Shown: positions 18,601-26,367 of the stretch, piece after piece | Numbering within the stretch: position 1 is the first letter of the stretch | Layout: the number at the start of each line of letters is the position of its first letter | DNA from: CAZRGV01 sp964599655 | GTDB taxonomy: Bacteria; Planctomycetota; Planctomycetia; Isosphaerales; Isosphaeraceae | DNA length: 64,000 bases | Assembly (NCBI GenBank): GCA_964599655.1 | Contig: CAZRGV010000001.1 | Location: 122,189-186,188, forward strand | Reading direction: 5' to 3' | Translations under genes and position numbers: made by a program | Notes under the pieces: model-generated | Database searches by the model: none | Told to the model about the DNA's origin: nothing | The model's input: the letters and a program-made list of their open reading frames with translations, nothing else

Positions 18601-19131
18601 AACCGGTTGACCGAGCCCCGGGTCCGACTCGACGTAGTGGGCGACGTCGTCGACCTGAAGAGTCCGTTCGAGACCGATCCGGCATCCACCGGTGATGCCG
18701 TCATTCTGGCGACGGCGGACGGCCGCGTTCGATCGCTCGCGGGACGCGACCTGAGCCCCTTGGGCGCGTGGACGCTCGAAGTACCGAGGGCGCTTGGACC
18801 GCTTTCAGTGGGGAAACACGCCATTGTCGTCGACAAGGCGGGGGGCGTGCTCTTCTTTGGGCCGGACGGGAGCCGCGTCTGGTCGGCCGACCTGCGCGAC
18901 GCGCCCCCTGTGGGGCCTCCCGTGATCAAGGGGGACGCCGTCTGGTTCCTCAGTCGCGACGGCGCTCTCCAGAAACGCGCGCTGGCCGATGGCGCTCCAC
19001 TCGACCGGATCGATCTGGGTATCCTTCCCGCTGGAGGTCTCTGGGCGGTTGGTTCGGATTTGATCGTCTCGGCTGCGCCGGGCACTCTTCGGCTGCTCTT
19101 GCCCTCGGCCAGCGCGGGCACGTCTCCATGA
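15667..19131 (+). CDS. FHA domain and PQQ-like beta-propeller membrane protein
   Basis: A 1154-aa chimera. Residues about 20-100 form an FHA domain (HPLIFGSDPKCDVVLNDPQI, PFHGRLRW, RQGDEIQIGRYRIFLV), which in other proteins binds phosphothreonine. A transmembrane helix lies near 195-218 (LILGLAVILALLLLTGYGLW). Next is a TPR-like helical segment (ENREFRNALQAFDEFLETNP) to about residue 430, then a PQQ/YVTN-type propeller to the end (AIVYALAQGYLYGVDGAVG, VRLDGRTGRLLWRQATGEPV, GVDPSNGKVAWRTI, GRAYLVDPKTGASRAE). The topology implied is a cytosolic FHA sensor joined to an extracytoplasmic propeller. GAAGGAG precedes the ATG. Partner kinases are not in the window. Confidence 0.8.
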   Translation: MATLEVHDGRGRVEYVTIAREHPLIFGSDPKCDVVLNDPQILPFHGRLRWKNDRFKAEAFPEARALDLNGKQIVSASFRQGDEIQIGRYRIFLVSEEDGPVDVEKTKVQPRPAAASGDLDWMRGMDVEPPSMEAPVGRRQTARGLQVGSKPSATPSPGAASPPAAVKVAWWRKALRALNAGDRPPGQEKLTSSPLILGLAVILALLLLTGYGLWSVIAKNRADRQYLIAEEDLENREFRNALQAFDEFLETNPRDPRVGKARVLRELANVRQFTASGGVSWTTAIDAAKEMIEKVGDEPAYADARMFLAEEILKAAEGLADVARTRADAKTLAESEAAVALHEKVAGPAAKTLLKKSLLPGKLEEAHAAVTKAQIRKDALAKMADAVKKGSAADVFATRDALVAQYPDLADDKEVVAGLTGANDLVRKAVSFDPTRRPAETTPHPDPLGPPVSLVLRSSAPGTSPEPATSDGAIVYALAQGYLYGVDGAVGAPLWHVPVGLSTPFSPLPIAGSNPSVLIFDARHDELVRLDGRTGRLLWRQATGEPVTSPPLVMGNRIVQNTPSGKMLLIDLPSGELRGTLDVGKPLSGTPASDETGEHLYLTADRDSVFVISRDPTECVSVAYLGHRPGSIRCAPARLADFLIVPENTELWEGKWSVFVIEEDGARLRFVQSVKIPGWTWQTPESQGSIVWSLTDRGAVTAFSMGPVESKEPLTMIASTVPDARPSGPAFARARGDRELWISSSRLARFDLDTERGLLSPAWTIERAGPSLGPIQTAGRLAVLTHQFTEGPGITLWGVDPSNGKVAWRTILGAPWPLSPAPSADAQELVTLATDGKPVHFSKELLAKGGFLEQPLRRPGYFYLPKGPLLSLETDGLSVLVPAPDADHLLVREDPQAEFRRVDLPAVLGAWPVFWGTDLFVPGIDGRAYLVDPKTGASRAEPYVPVFDASKPTRWKRPVFLSSDAVVLADESGTVRRLNRLTEPRVRLDVVGDVVDLKSPFETDPASTGDAVILATADGRVRSLAGRDLSPLGAWTLEVPRALGPLSVGKHAIVVDKAGGVLFFGPDGSRVWSADLRDAPPVGPPVIKGDAVWFLSRDGALQKRALADGAPLDRIDLGILPAGGLWAVGSDLIVSAAPGTLRLLLPSASAGTSP

Positions 19132-19208
19132 CCTTGGGTTCCTGCCACGTCGCGTCGTCCCGTCCATTCCGGATCTCTGAAACTTGCCGAACGCCGGAAG
19201 ATCCTCCC

Positions 19209-21671
19209 ATGAGAAGCGTCTCACGATCCTCAAGAGCCCTGATGACGGCACTGATGACCGGAGCCGTTCTCGCATTCGTTTGGGGGCTTTCCCCGGAGTC
19301 GCTCGTCCTGAAGGCCGCCGATGCCCAGGAACCGACCGAATTGCTCCAGACGACGCCGTTCGACCGCCTCACCCTCATTGACAACTCTGTCATGAAGGTC
19401 GAACCGGTCAGTCCTCGCCCGTTGCCCGAATACGACCCCTTGAAGAAGAAGAAACCAGAGCGGTCCCGGGGTCTGGGAAACATCTTTCTGAAAGGCGGTC
19501 AGTCCAAGGATGAGCCCGAGGCGAAAGAGGACGACGAGCCGGCCGATCGGGTCATCATTCACCTGATGGAAGGGGCCCAGCGCGACTTCACGGTCAAGCG
19601 AGGAAGCATCAAGAGCGTCGAATACTGGGAAGACATGCTTCTCGCCGAAGGCGAGAAACAGGTCCTTCGCCGCAACTTCCCCAAGGCCTTCGAATACTAC
19701 CTCGCCGTAGAGGCTCGAAACCCGAACTGGAAGGGCTTGAAAGAACATGTCGAAACCCTGCTCTTCGAAGAAGGGACCTGGGCTCTTGCGAGCAATGAAC
19801 GGGATCGCGGCATCCGCCTGCTCCGGGAGTTGAACGAACGACGACCGGATTACCCGGGCCTGGCCGAAAAACTGGCGAACGCCTACGCGAATCGCATCGA
19901 GGAAGCGATCAATAAGGGGGCCTTTGGGTTCGGCCGTAAGATTCTTCACGAACTCGAAAAGATCTCACCCGATAACCCGCTGGCATCCGAATTACAAAGG
20001 CGGTTTATCCAGCGCGCGGAAGATCTGACACAGCGGGCGCAGAAGACTTCCGGATTCGAGCGGCTGGACCTGTTGACCCAAGCCCTTCGGATCTGGCCCA
20101 AGTATGAGCCCGCGACCCAACAGTTCCCGGAGGCGTTCCGCGACGCTCCGACGCTCGACGTCGGCGTGATCGACGTCCCGAGACCAGTTGCTCCCTGGCG
20201 GAATTCGACCGCCTCACGTCGCGTATCGCCCCTGCTTTATCTGCCCATTCTGGCCGATGACAGCGAGGACGCGCTCCGAGGGAAGTCAACTTCGGGCCAG
20301 CTTGCCTCCGAGGTGATTCTCGGTGATCTCGGCCGTCGAATCGACCTGACCCTGAGGCGAGGGCTTCGATGGTCGGACGGTTCGCGGCAGGTCTCGGCGA
20401 TTGACGTGGTTCGGGCCCTCTCCGACCGGGCGCAGCCTCGTTCTCCCGCGTACAACGCCCGATGGGCCGATTTGCTCGATCGAATCGAGACCATCGATAT
20501 CGACCGCCTTACGGTGAGACTAACCCGTCCAACGCTCAAGGCAGCCTCCTGGCTGCTCGAGCCGATCGGCCCCGCTCATGCTTCCTGGGATGGTCGTGTC
20601 TCGACCTCGGACGGTCGGCTCCCCGTCGGCGATGGTCCTTACTCGTTCGCATCGGGGACGAATGAACAAACCACGTATCTCCTCTCCGATCTCTCCGCCG
20701 AGAGCGGTAGCGCATCGAGCGAATCCGCTTCGCCGAAGATTCAACGGATCCGGGAAATCCGCCTTCCGGATGCCGCGTCCGCCATGGGGGCCTTCGTTCG
20801 AGGCGAAGTCACGCTGATCGAGCATGTCCCGCCCGATCGTGTGGAAGCCATTCGTCGAAACGAGGATATGAAGGTCGGTCGTTACCGCCTGCCTGCGGTT
20901 CACTACCTCGCCGTGGATGGCCGCAATCCGGTGCTGATGAATCGATCCCTCCGAAGGGGAATCTCCTACGCGATCGACCGGAAGACGCTTCTCGAGGAGA
21001 CCTTGCTCCGGCGTCCGATTGACGAGGTGAATCGACCAGCCGATGGCCCCTTCTCCGTGGAAAGTTATGCGAATGCCGCCGACGTCCCTCCGCTCGAGCA
21101 CAAACCGCTCCTGGCTCGCATGCTCATCGCGGCGGCCAAGAAAGAAATGGTTCTCAACCGTATACGTTTAACACTCGAATTTCCCGCGATGCCCGAGGCT
21201 CAGGCCTCGGTGTCGAAAATGGCGGAAGCCTTGCGAGGCGCCGGCCTCGAAATCGACCTCGTGGAACGATCGGCGAGTGAACTGGAACAGGCACTCCAGT
21301 CAGGTCGAAAGTTCGACCTGGCCTACCGCGTTTCTCGCTGCGTCGAGCCTGTCTGGGAGGCTGGTCCGATCCTCTGCCCCGGTTACGACGCTCCCCCGGC
21401 GACCGATGGGCTCGCGGCCCTGGCCAGCCCTCGCATGATGCAGCTTCTGCTTCAGCTGGAACATGCGACCGAATGGACCTCGGCCCGGGAGTTGGTTACG
21501 CAGATCGACCGTGAGTGTCGCGACGAGTTTCCGATCATCCCACTCTGGCAGCTCCAAGAACACTTCGCCTGGCGAACCCGGATGAAAGGCCCGGCGGACG
21601 AGTCGAGCCATCTTTATCAAGGGATCGAACGATGGGAGATCGAACCTTGGTTCGCCACGGACCCCTGGTAA
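19209..21671 (+). CDS. Exported TPR and ABC-transporter substrate-binding (SBP family 5) fusion protein
   Basis: An 820-aa protein with an N-terminal signal (SRALMTALMTGAVLAFVWGL). A helical repeat region follows, residues about 130-300 (EGEKQVLRRNFPKAFEYYLA, LLRELNERRPDYPGLAEKLA), of TPR type. The C-terminal 500 residues match oligopeptide/nickel-binding SBP family 5: VSPLLYLPILADDSEDALRG, LTLRRGLRWSDGSRQVSAID, VRLTRPTLKAASWLL, GDGPYSFASG, LMNRSLRRGISYAIDRKTLL and FPIIPLWQLQEHFAWRTRM. No permease or ATPase gene is nearby, so solute uptake is unproven. The ATG at 19209 has GGAAG upstream and begins the signal; the open frame extending further left overlaps the previous gene. Confidence 0.8.
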   Translation: MRSVSRSSRALMTALMTGAVLAFVWGLSPESLVLKAADAQEPTELLQTTPFDRLTLIDNSVMKVEPVSPRPLPEYDPLKKKKPERSRGLGNIFLKGGQSKDEPEAKEDDEPADRVIIHLMEGAQRDFTVKRGSIKSVEYWEDMLLAEGEKQVLRRNFPKAFEYYLAVEARNPNWKGLKEHVETLLFEEGTWALASNERDRGIRLLRELNERRPDYPGLAEKLANAYANRIEEAINKGAFGFGRKILHELEKISPDNPLASELQRRFIQRAEDLTQRAQKTSGFERLDLLTQALRIWPKYEPATQQFPEAFRDAPTLDVGVIDVPRPVAPWRNSTASRRVSPLLYLPILADDSEDALRGKSTSGQLASEVILGDLGRRIDLTLRRGLRWSDGSRQVSAIDVVRALSDRAQPRSPAYNARWADLLDRIETIDIDRLTVRLTRPTLKAASWLLEPIGPAHASWDGRVSTSDGRLPVGDGPYSFASGTNEQTTYLLSDLSAESGSASSESASPKIQRIREIRLPDAASAMGAFVRGEVTLIEHVPPDRVEAIRRNEDMKVGRYRLPAVHYLAVDGRNPVLMNRSLRRGISYAIDRKTLLEETLLRRPIDEVNRPADGPFSVESYANAADVPPLEHKPLLARMLIAAAKKEMVLNRIRLTLEFPAMPEAQASVSKMAEALRGAGLEIDLVERSASELEQALQSGRKFDLAYRVSRCVEPVWEAGPILCPGYDAPPATDGLAALASPRMMQLLLQLEHATEWTSARELVTQIDRECRDEFPIIPLWQLQEHFAWRTRMKGPADESSHLYQGIERWEIEPWFATDPW

Positions 21672-23848
21672 TCCTGGTCGTGCTGCTGTCCCTGGCTCCT
21701 CCGTCGCTCGCCGCGGACGAAAGCAAGAGCAAGTCGTCACCCGCGACTGCCGCAACCTTGCCGATTGAACGTCGCCCCTACCGAATTCGAGCCTGGGTGG
21801 GGGTTCACCCGAGAGCCCGTCTCGATCATCGAGGGCGTGAGTCCTTGATCCGGGACTGGGAGGTCCTGGTCCGTCGGTTTATCGGCAGACCCTGGCAGCT
21901 CGAGATCGCCGAGGGGGATGGGCCCTTGCTGGCAGCTCCGCTCGAAAGACTCGAGCCGGGCGAGGTCGCGCCCCTCGCTCAAGGGTTTGATAAGGCGTGG
22001 ATCATTCAGATCAATCCCGATCCCGAAAGCTATGGTTTTATACTTTCCGGCCGAGAGTTCGACGGCGCGACGTCGCAACTCGGACTGGTTTGCCAGCAAT
22101 CCGCGAGTTCCGTCACGGATGCCTCGAGATCACTCTTCCTCCTGTCGCTCGACATGTTCTCACCGACCGCTGAGATCGGCGCGCAGTCGGCGGGGGGGGT
22201 TACCATCAAGGTTCAAGGGGGCGTTCTTCCCTCGGCCGACCCGATCGGCCAGGTCGTCTCCGTGGGTGCGGTCTTCCGGGTGGCTCGCATCTATTATGAT
22301 GCCGACGGCGCGGTCCGTCGGATCGACATTATTCCGCGCACCTATCTGAAAGTTGCCAGCATCGACGGTCCAGACGCGCATTGCAAGATCATCAGCAAGT
22401 TGCGCGACCCATTGACCCGCATGGTTGTAGGTGGATATAAGGTTGTTGCCATTGGCACCAAGCCCACGGCCTTGCCCACCCGCCTGCGGTTCGTGACCGC
22501 CCCACCGAACGAACGTCCCGCCGCAGGCTACACCCTGACGTCTCGCCCCGCGCCGGACGGGCCCCCCCGGATCGTCGGAACCACCGACCGAGAAGGGCGC
22601 ATCGTGCTCGAGCCTCATTTCGCCGACAATCTGGTGATTCTCCGGCTGCTCGCCGCCAACATTGAGCCGCTCGACGAGTTTCCGATGATGCCGGGCGAGT
22701 CGGTCGAGGAGCGCACAATCGTGATCAACCCGAAAGCTGACGCGGTCACGCTGGAATCTCGCCTCAACTCCTTGCGAGATGAAATCGTCGATCAGGTGGC
22801 CGTCCGGGCTCGTATCGAAGCCATGATCAAGCCTCGCGCCGAAGCGGAGAATTGGGAGGAAGTTCGCCTCCTCCTCGAGGAATTTCACAAGCTTCCGACC
22901 CGCCCGGTCTTCCAGGAACGATTCAATCGGCTCAAGGAAGAGGCGGCGTTGAAGCAACAGAAGACGCGAATGCCCGTTCTAACGAGAACCGCCCAGGGTC
23001 TTCTCGCGGACACAAGCGCACTGATCGAACGCTACCTCGACGACGAGACGTTCTTGGCCTACGAGGACGCCTACAACCGTTACGCCGCCACGGCTCCCAA
23101 GGAAAAGGTCATGGCCGGCACGCTGCCAACCGATCGACCGGAAGCCGCTCTCTCGCGCCTTGCCCCGCCGTCGGCGGCAACCGCCGGCCTGGAGGAATCG
23201 AAGGCCGGGTTGGTCGAATTCGTTTCTCAGGAGATGGGTTTTCGAGTCGCCATGCCGGGTCGTCCAGTGGAATCGACGACGACGATTTCCTCCGGGTCGG
23301 AGAGCGATCCCGAGCACTCGTTCCTCGTCGAGGATCCCACACGAGGTTCCTTTTTGGTCCGGGTCGTGGAGTTCAAGCGAACGATCTCGGGGGAAGCCGA
23401 GTCCAATCGCGTTTTCACGACCTGGCAACGTGAGGCCTTGTACCGCCACAAGGAAAGCCGCCTCTTGGTCGAGCGGACCTTGAATCTCGATGGACATGCC
23501 GGTCGAGAGATCGAGATCTCATTCGCAATGGCCAGCGCTCCCGGAGGTAAAGGTCTGGTCCGTTGCCGCGGCTTTGTGAACGGAAGGCGGCTCTATGAGG
23601 TCGCGATCAGCGGAACCGAGGCGATGGTCCGGGATCGAGCGGCCGAACTCTTCCTCGACTCGTTCCGCATCACAGGGACCGTCGCCGAGTCCTCGGTGAA
23701 GAACGCCGCAGCGTCTCCCGCCGGGTCCTCGAAGCCGTCGCCCGCGCCGGCTTCGTTGCCAGCCGCCACCGAGCCACCCAAGTCGTCCACTCCGACTCCA
23801 GCGAAACCGAAGCCAGGCCGGGGCGCACCGTCCTCGGTTCCCTTCTGA
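21632..23848 (+). CDS. Large exported protein, function unknown
   Basis: A 738-aa protein starting inside the end of the previous gene (40-base overlap), with a signal peptide MGDRTLVRHGPLVILVVLLS ending near PSLAAD. The N-terminal half is beta-rich (PYRIRAWVGVHPRARLDHRG, GVTIKVQGGVLPSADPIGQV, VGAVFRVARIYYDADGAVRR). The middle has a predicted coiled, charged segment (VRARIEAMIKPRAEAENWEE, VRLLLEEFHKLPTRPVFQER). The C-terminal domain (GFRVAMPGRPVESTTTISSG, GSFLVRVVEFKRTISGEAES, GRRLYEVAISGTEAMVRDRA) looks like the fold seen in many planctomycete exported proteins that begin with an MPG-P motif. A Pro/Ala/Lys tail ends the protein. Function unknown. Confidence 0.7.
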   Translation: MGDRTLVRHGPLVILVVLLSLAPPSLAADESKSKSSPATAATLPIERRPYRIRAWVGVHPRARLDHRGRESLIRDWEVLVRRFIGRPWQLEIAEGDGPLLAAPLERLEPGEVAPLAQGFDKAWIIQINPDPESYGFILSGREFDGATSQLGLVCQQSASSVTDASRSLFLLSLDMFSPTAEIGAQSAGGVTIKVQGGVLPSADPIGQVVSVGAVFRVARIYYDADGAVRRIDIIPRTYLKVASIDGPDAHCKIISKLRDPLTRMVVGGYKVVAIGTKPTALPTRLRFVTAPPNERPAAGYTLTSRPAPDGPPRIVGTTDREGRIVLEPHFADNLVILRLLAANIEPLDEFPMMPGESVEERTIVINPKADAVTLESRLNSLRDEIVDQVAVRARIEAMIKPRAEAENWEEVRLLLEEFHKLPTRPVFQERFNRLKEEAALKQQKTRMPVLTRTAQGLLADTSALIERYLDDETFLAYEDAYNRYAATAPKEKVMAGTLPTDRPEAALSRLAPPSAATAGLEESKAGLVEFVSQEMGFRVAMPGRPVESTTTISSGSESDPEHSFLVEDPTRGSFLVRVVEFKRTISGEAESNRVFTTWQREALYRHKESRLLVERTLNLDGHAGREIEISFAMASAPGGKGLVRCRGFVNGRRLYEVAISGTEAMVRDRAAELFLDSFRITGTVAESSVKNAAASPAGSSKPSPAPASLPAATEPPKSSTPTPAKPKPGRGAPSSVPF

Positions 23849-23951
23849 TGCCGACGTTGACGAGACGGAGAGCTCAGCCTCGGCCGACTCTCGATTTCGT
23901 CAATCAAGGCAAAGCCATTCGATGGTTTTCCGTCCCTGATCGAACGAAGTT

Positions 23952-25088
23952 CTAGCAGGTTGTAATCTTGTGAGCACGCGTTTCGATGATGAGCCGGGCG
24001 AGCCACTCCAGGTAAGGAGTACCGCCGGTTCCTCTCGGGTCGGTTTCCCATTGCGCGATGTACGTCTGGGCGAAGCCGAGGTGAATCTCGCGGAAGGTCG
24101 ATAGTGCCTCGATGACCTCGTTGAAAAGGTCGCTCGCGACCTTCGTGTGAAGGTCGGGCATCGCTTCCACTTGCTCGATCAAGGTGCGGTGTTCCCGCGG
24201 CATAAACGCCCGCATGTCGGCCAGATGGTCCGTCAGTGGTGAGGGCCGATGGTGGATTTTCAGGAGAGCGACCATCGTCGGCACGATGCTGCTTTGCGCC
24301 CCGGTTTCACCCCGGAAGTTCATCGGACGGGCATCGACTCCCTCGTAAACGACGTTCTCGAAGAATCGGATGTAGGGACGAAACGTTTTGTAGTAGAGGG
24401 CCGGATCCATTTTCTCGGGAATTCGACGGAGAATGGCCACCTGGGCCCAGAGTGTTCGCGCGATCTGGGCAAAGGCCTCATGAATCTCCTCCTCATCATT
24501 TTTCGGCAGCGCCTGGTGAATCCGGCTGATGGCCGAAATCAGGTCCGCCGCCAGGGCCTCGATCGCGACATGAACGAGGATGAACCAGTGCTCGTCATAC
24601 AGGTGAACGAAACTCTGAATGGTATCAATGTTTCCGAGTGTGATCGGGCCGGTCGGGTCGAACCTCTTCCAGTTGTAAAGCGCGTAGCCATCGTAGCTCA
24701 GAATCGGTGGCCGCTGGAGTTGGCGGCACACCTCGCAGAGCGGTACGGCCAGGTTGCGAGGGAGTACCGTCGCTGGCTCCTCGCCCACTTGGTTGATGTA
24801 GGCGGACGCCAAGAACCCGAGTCGGACGTAATAGAGGCGGAGGATCGGGCCCGAGACGTGCCAGTCGTCGAATCGCGGAAGCGGGGGAATTTCCAACGCG
24901 CGGACGAAGGTGCGAAAGTGTCGGTCAAGCAGCAGGCTGGGCAAGTCGTGGCCCAGTAGGTCGAGTGGCGCGAACTCGGAATCGTCGCCGAAGCGAGGCA
25001 GCGGATCGAAGGGAGGCAGGAAGCCTCGACGAGCATAGCCGATCTCCGAGGGCAGGAAGTGCGTCTCCGCCTGGGTCAAGATGTTCAT
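23952..25088 (-). CDS. Indoleamine 2,3-dioxygenase-like haem protein
   Basis: A 378-aa cytosolic protein of the IDO family, which uses haem to open the indole ring of L-tryptophan to N-formylkynurenine. Supporting blocks: RRGFLPPFDPLPRF near residues 20-35, LRLYYVRLGFLASAYI, the family-typical PPILSYDGYALYNW, FRGETGAQSSIVP aligned to the active-site segment (GGSAGQSS in human IDO1), MPREHRTLIEQV holding the likely proximal haem His, and GTGGTPYL at the C-terminus. The start at 25088 is chosen because family similarity begins there; an in-frame upstream extension is Arg-rich and unlikely. No kynureninase or formamidase is adjacent, so its pathway is open. Confidence 0.87.
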   Translation of the reverse strand: MNILTQAETHFLPSEIGYARRGFLPPFDPLPRFGDDSEFAPLDLLGHDLPSLLLDRHFRTFVRALEIPPLPRFDDWHVSGPILRLYYVRLGFLASAYINQVGEEPATVLPRNLAVPLCEVCRQLQRPPILSYDGYALYNWKRFDPTGPITLGNIDTIQSFVHLYDEHWFILVHVAIEALAADLISAISRIHQALPKNDEEEIHEAFAQIARTLWAQVAILRRIPEKMDPALYYKTFRPYIRFFENVVYEGVDARPMNFRGETGAQSSIVPTMVALLKIHHRPSPLTDHLADMRAFMPREHRTLIEQVEAMPDLHTKVASDLFNEVIEALSTFREIHLGFAQTYIAQWETDPRGTGGTPYLEWLARLIIETRAHKITTC

Positions 25089-25130
25089 TGTTGAGGCCCC
25101 TGGAATCGGGGAGTGAAGGGACGGCCCGCC

Positions 25131-25160
25131 CCCCCTTCGACGGCCCAGCCGTCGAGGGGG
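25131..25160. terminator. Strong stem-loop between IDO and amidohydrolase genes
   Basis: TCGACGGC and GCCGTCGA flank a CCA loop, and C5/G5 runs extend the stem with one bulged T. It lies downstream of the minus-strand amidohydrolase and just upstream of the IDO start, so it probably ends the amidohydrolase transcript. No T-run follows. Confidence 0.5.
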
Positions 25161-25259
25161 CAGGGCGGCCGTCATGAACGGACCCCAACAGGAATTCTTC
25201 GGCACCGGGAGGCATGGGGCAACTCCGTCGCGACTTGTTCCCCTTCCTTGTCTCGTCCC

Positions 25260-26231
25260 TCAGCTCAAGCGATAAACACGCAACGCGTTATCGTGAAACA
25301 GTTTTCGATGATCCGCTTCACTCCGGTCATGGACGATCATCCACAGGGCCTCGACCCACTGGCGATAGGTTGCGGCACGGGTGCAGACCGGCCAGTCGCT
25401 TCCGAAAATGACCCGATCGGGACCGAACGCGTCCAGCACATGGAGAATGATGGGGGCCAGATCGTCGATTGTCCAAGGGTCGGGAGCCGCCGATGCGACG
25501 ATGCCCGAAACCTTGCAAACGACATTCGTGCGCTCGGCGAGGCGAGAGAGGTCGCTTCGCCAGCCGGAGAGATCCTTCGATCGTACGTTAGCGTTGCCGC
25601 AGTGATCCAGGATGAACGACGTTCCGGGACATTCATCGGCGATCCTGGCGGCGTCTCGAAGCTCCGCAGGCCGCATGCAAAGATCGAAGCTCAGGCCGAG
25701 GTCCCCCAGAAGCCGGAGACCTCGGACAAAACTCGCTTCGAGTGCGAAGCCTGGCGGGGTGCTTGCGCCATGCAGGACCTGGCGGATCCCTTTGATCTCG
25801 GGATCATTACGAAACGACCGGATGTAGGTCGGGAAATCCTCGGACGCGGGCCGGCCCGAAATGACCGCCGCGACCATCGGTGACCCTCCTCCGCGGATGA
25901 TCTCGAGCACGTGCAACGCCTCCGCTCTCTGCTGCGAGGGCTCGACGTCGACCTCCATGTAAACCGACTTCGCGACATTCAATCCGCGCGTTGCTTCCCA
26001 ATAGTCGTTCATCAGGAAGCTTCGGTTCAGGGTCATTGCCGTCTTCAGCCACGAAAGCGTGAACTTCGAGAGGTCCCAGAGGTGTTGGTGCGTGTCAATG
26101 ATCGGAATCATCGTCGGGGCTCCTGGGGAGTGAGCATTGACCTCTCTCTGGCAGGACCTCCCGGCAACCATCGCGGCGGCCATCGCGGTGGAGGATCGTA
26201 GAAATCGGCGTCGATGAACATATTGAATCAT
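25260..26231 (-). CDS. Tat-exported amidohydrolase family protein (TIM barrel, PF04909)
   Basis: A 323-aa protein with a twin-arginine type leader (MIQYVHRRRFLRSSTAMAAA). The mature part is an amidohydrolase-2 barrel: IPIIDTHQHLWDLSKF carries the metal-binding HxH of strand 1, SVYMEVDVEP is strand 2, IKGIRQVLHG and DLCMRPAEL are inner strands, SFILDHCGN contributes the next His, and VIFGSDWPVC supplies the late Asp. Close relatives are L-fucono-1,5-lactonase-like and 4-sulfomuconolactone-type lactonases, so hydrolysis of a lactone in the periplasm is plausible. The substrate is unknown. It lies between IDO and the PQQ-type dehydrogenase, all on the minus strand. Confidence 0.85.
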   Translation of the reverse strand: MIQYVHRRRFLRSSTAMAAAMVAGRSCQREVNAHSPGAPTMIPIIDTHQHLWDLSKFTLSWLKTAMTLNRSFLMNDYWEATRGLNVAKSVYMEVDVEPSQQRAEALHVLEIIRGGGSPMVAAVISGRPASEDFPTYIRSFRNDPEIKGIRQVLHGASTPPGFALEASFVRGLRLLGDLGLSFDLCMRPAELRDAARIADECPGTSFILDHCGNANVRSKDLSGWRSDLSRLAERTNVVCKVSGIVASAAPDPWTIDDLAPIILHVLDAFGPDRVIFGSDWPVCTRAATYRQWVEALWMIVHDRSEADHRKLFHDNALRVYRLS

Positions 26232-26367
26232 GATAGTAAAGCCTCGGCCGATCCAGACGACTTGCCCCTTCCGGAACAGCCAATCTCAGAGTCGAAGCTG
26301 TCACCGGAGCCAGAAACCCGGAGGCATCCTGAAACTCCGGCGCCGATCAACCTTTTAAAACTGATTC

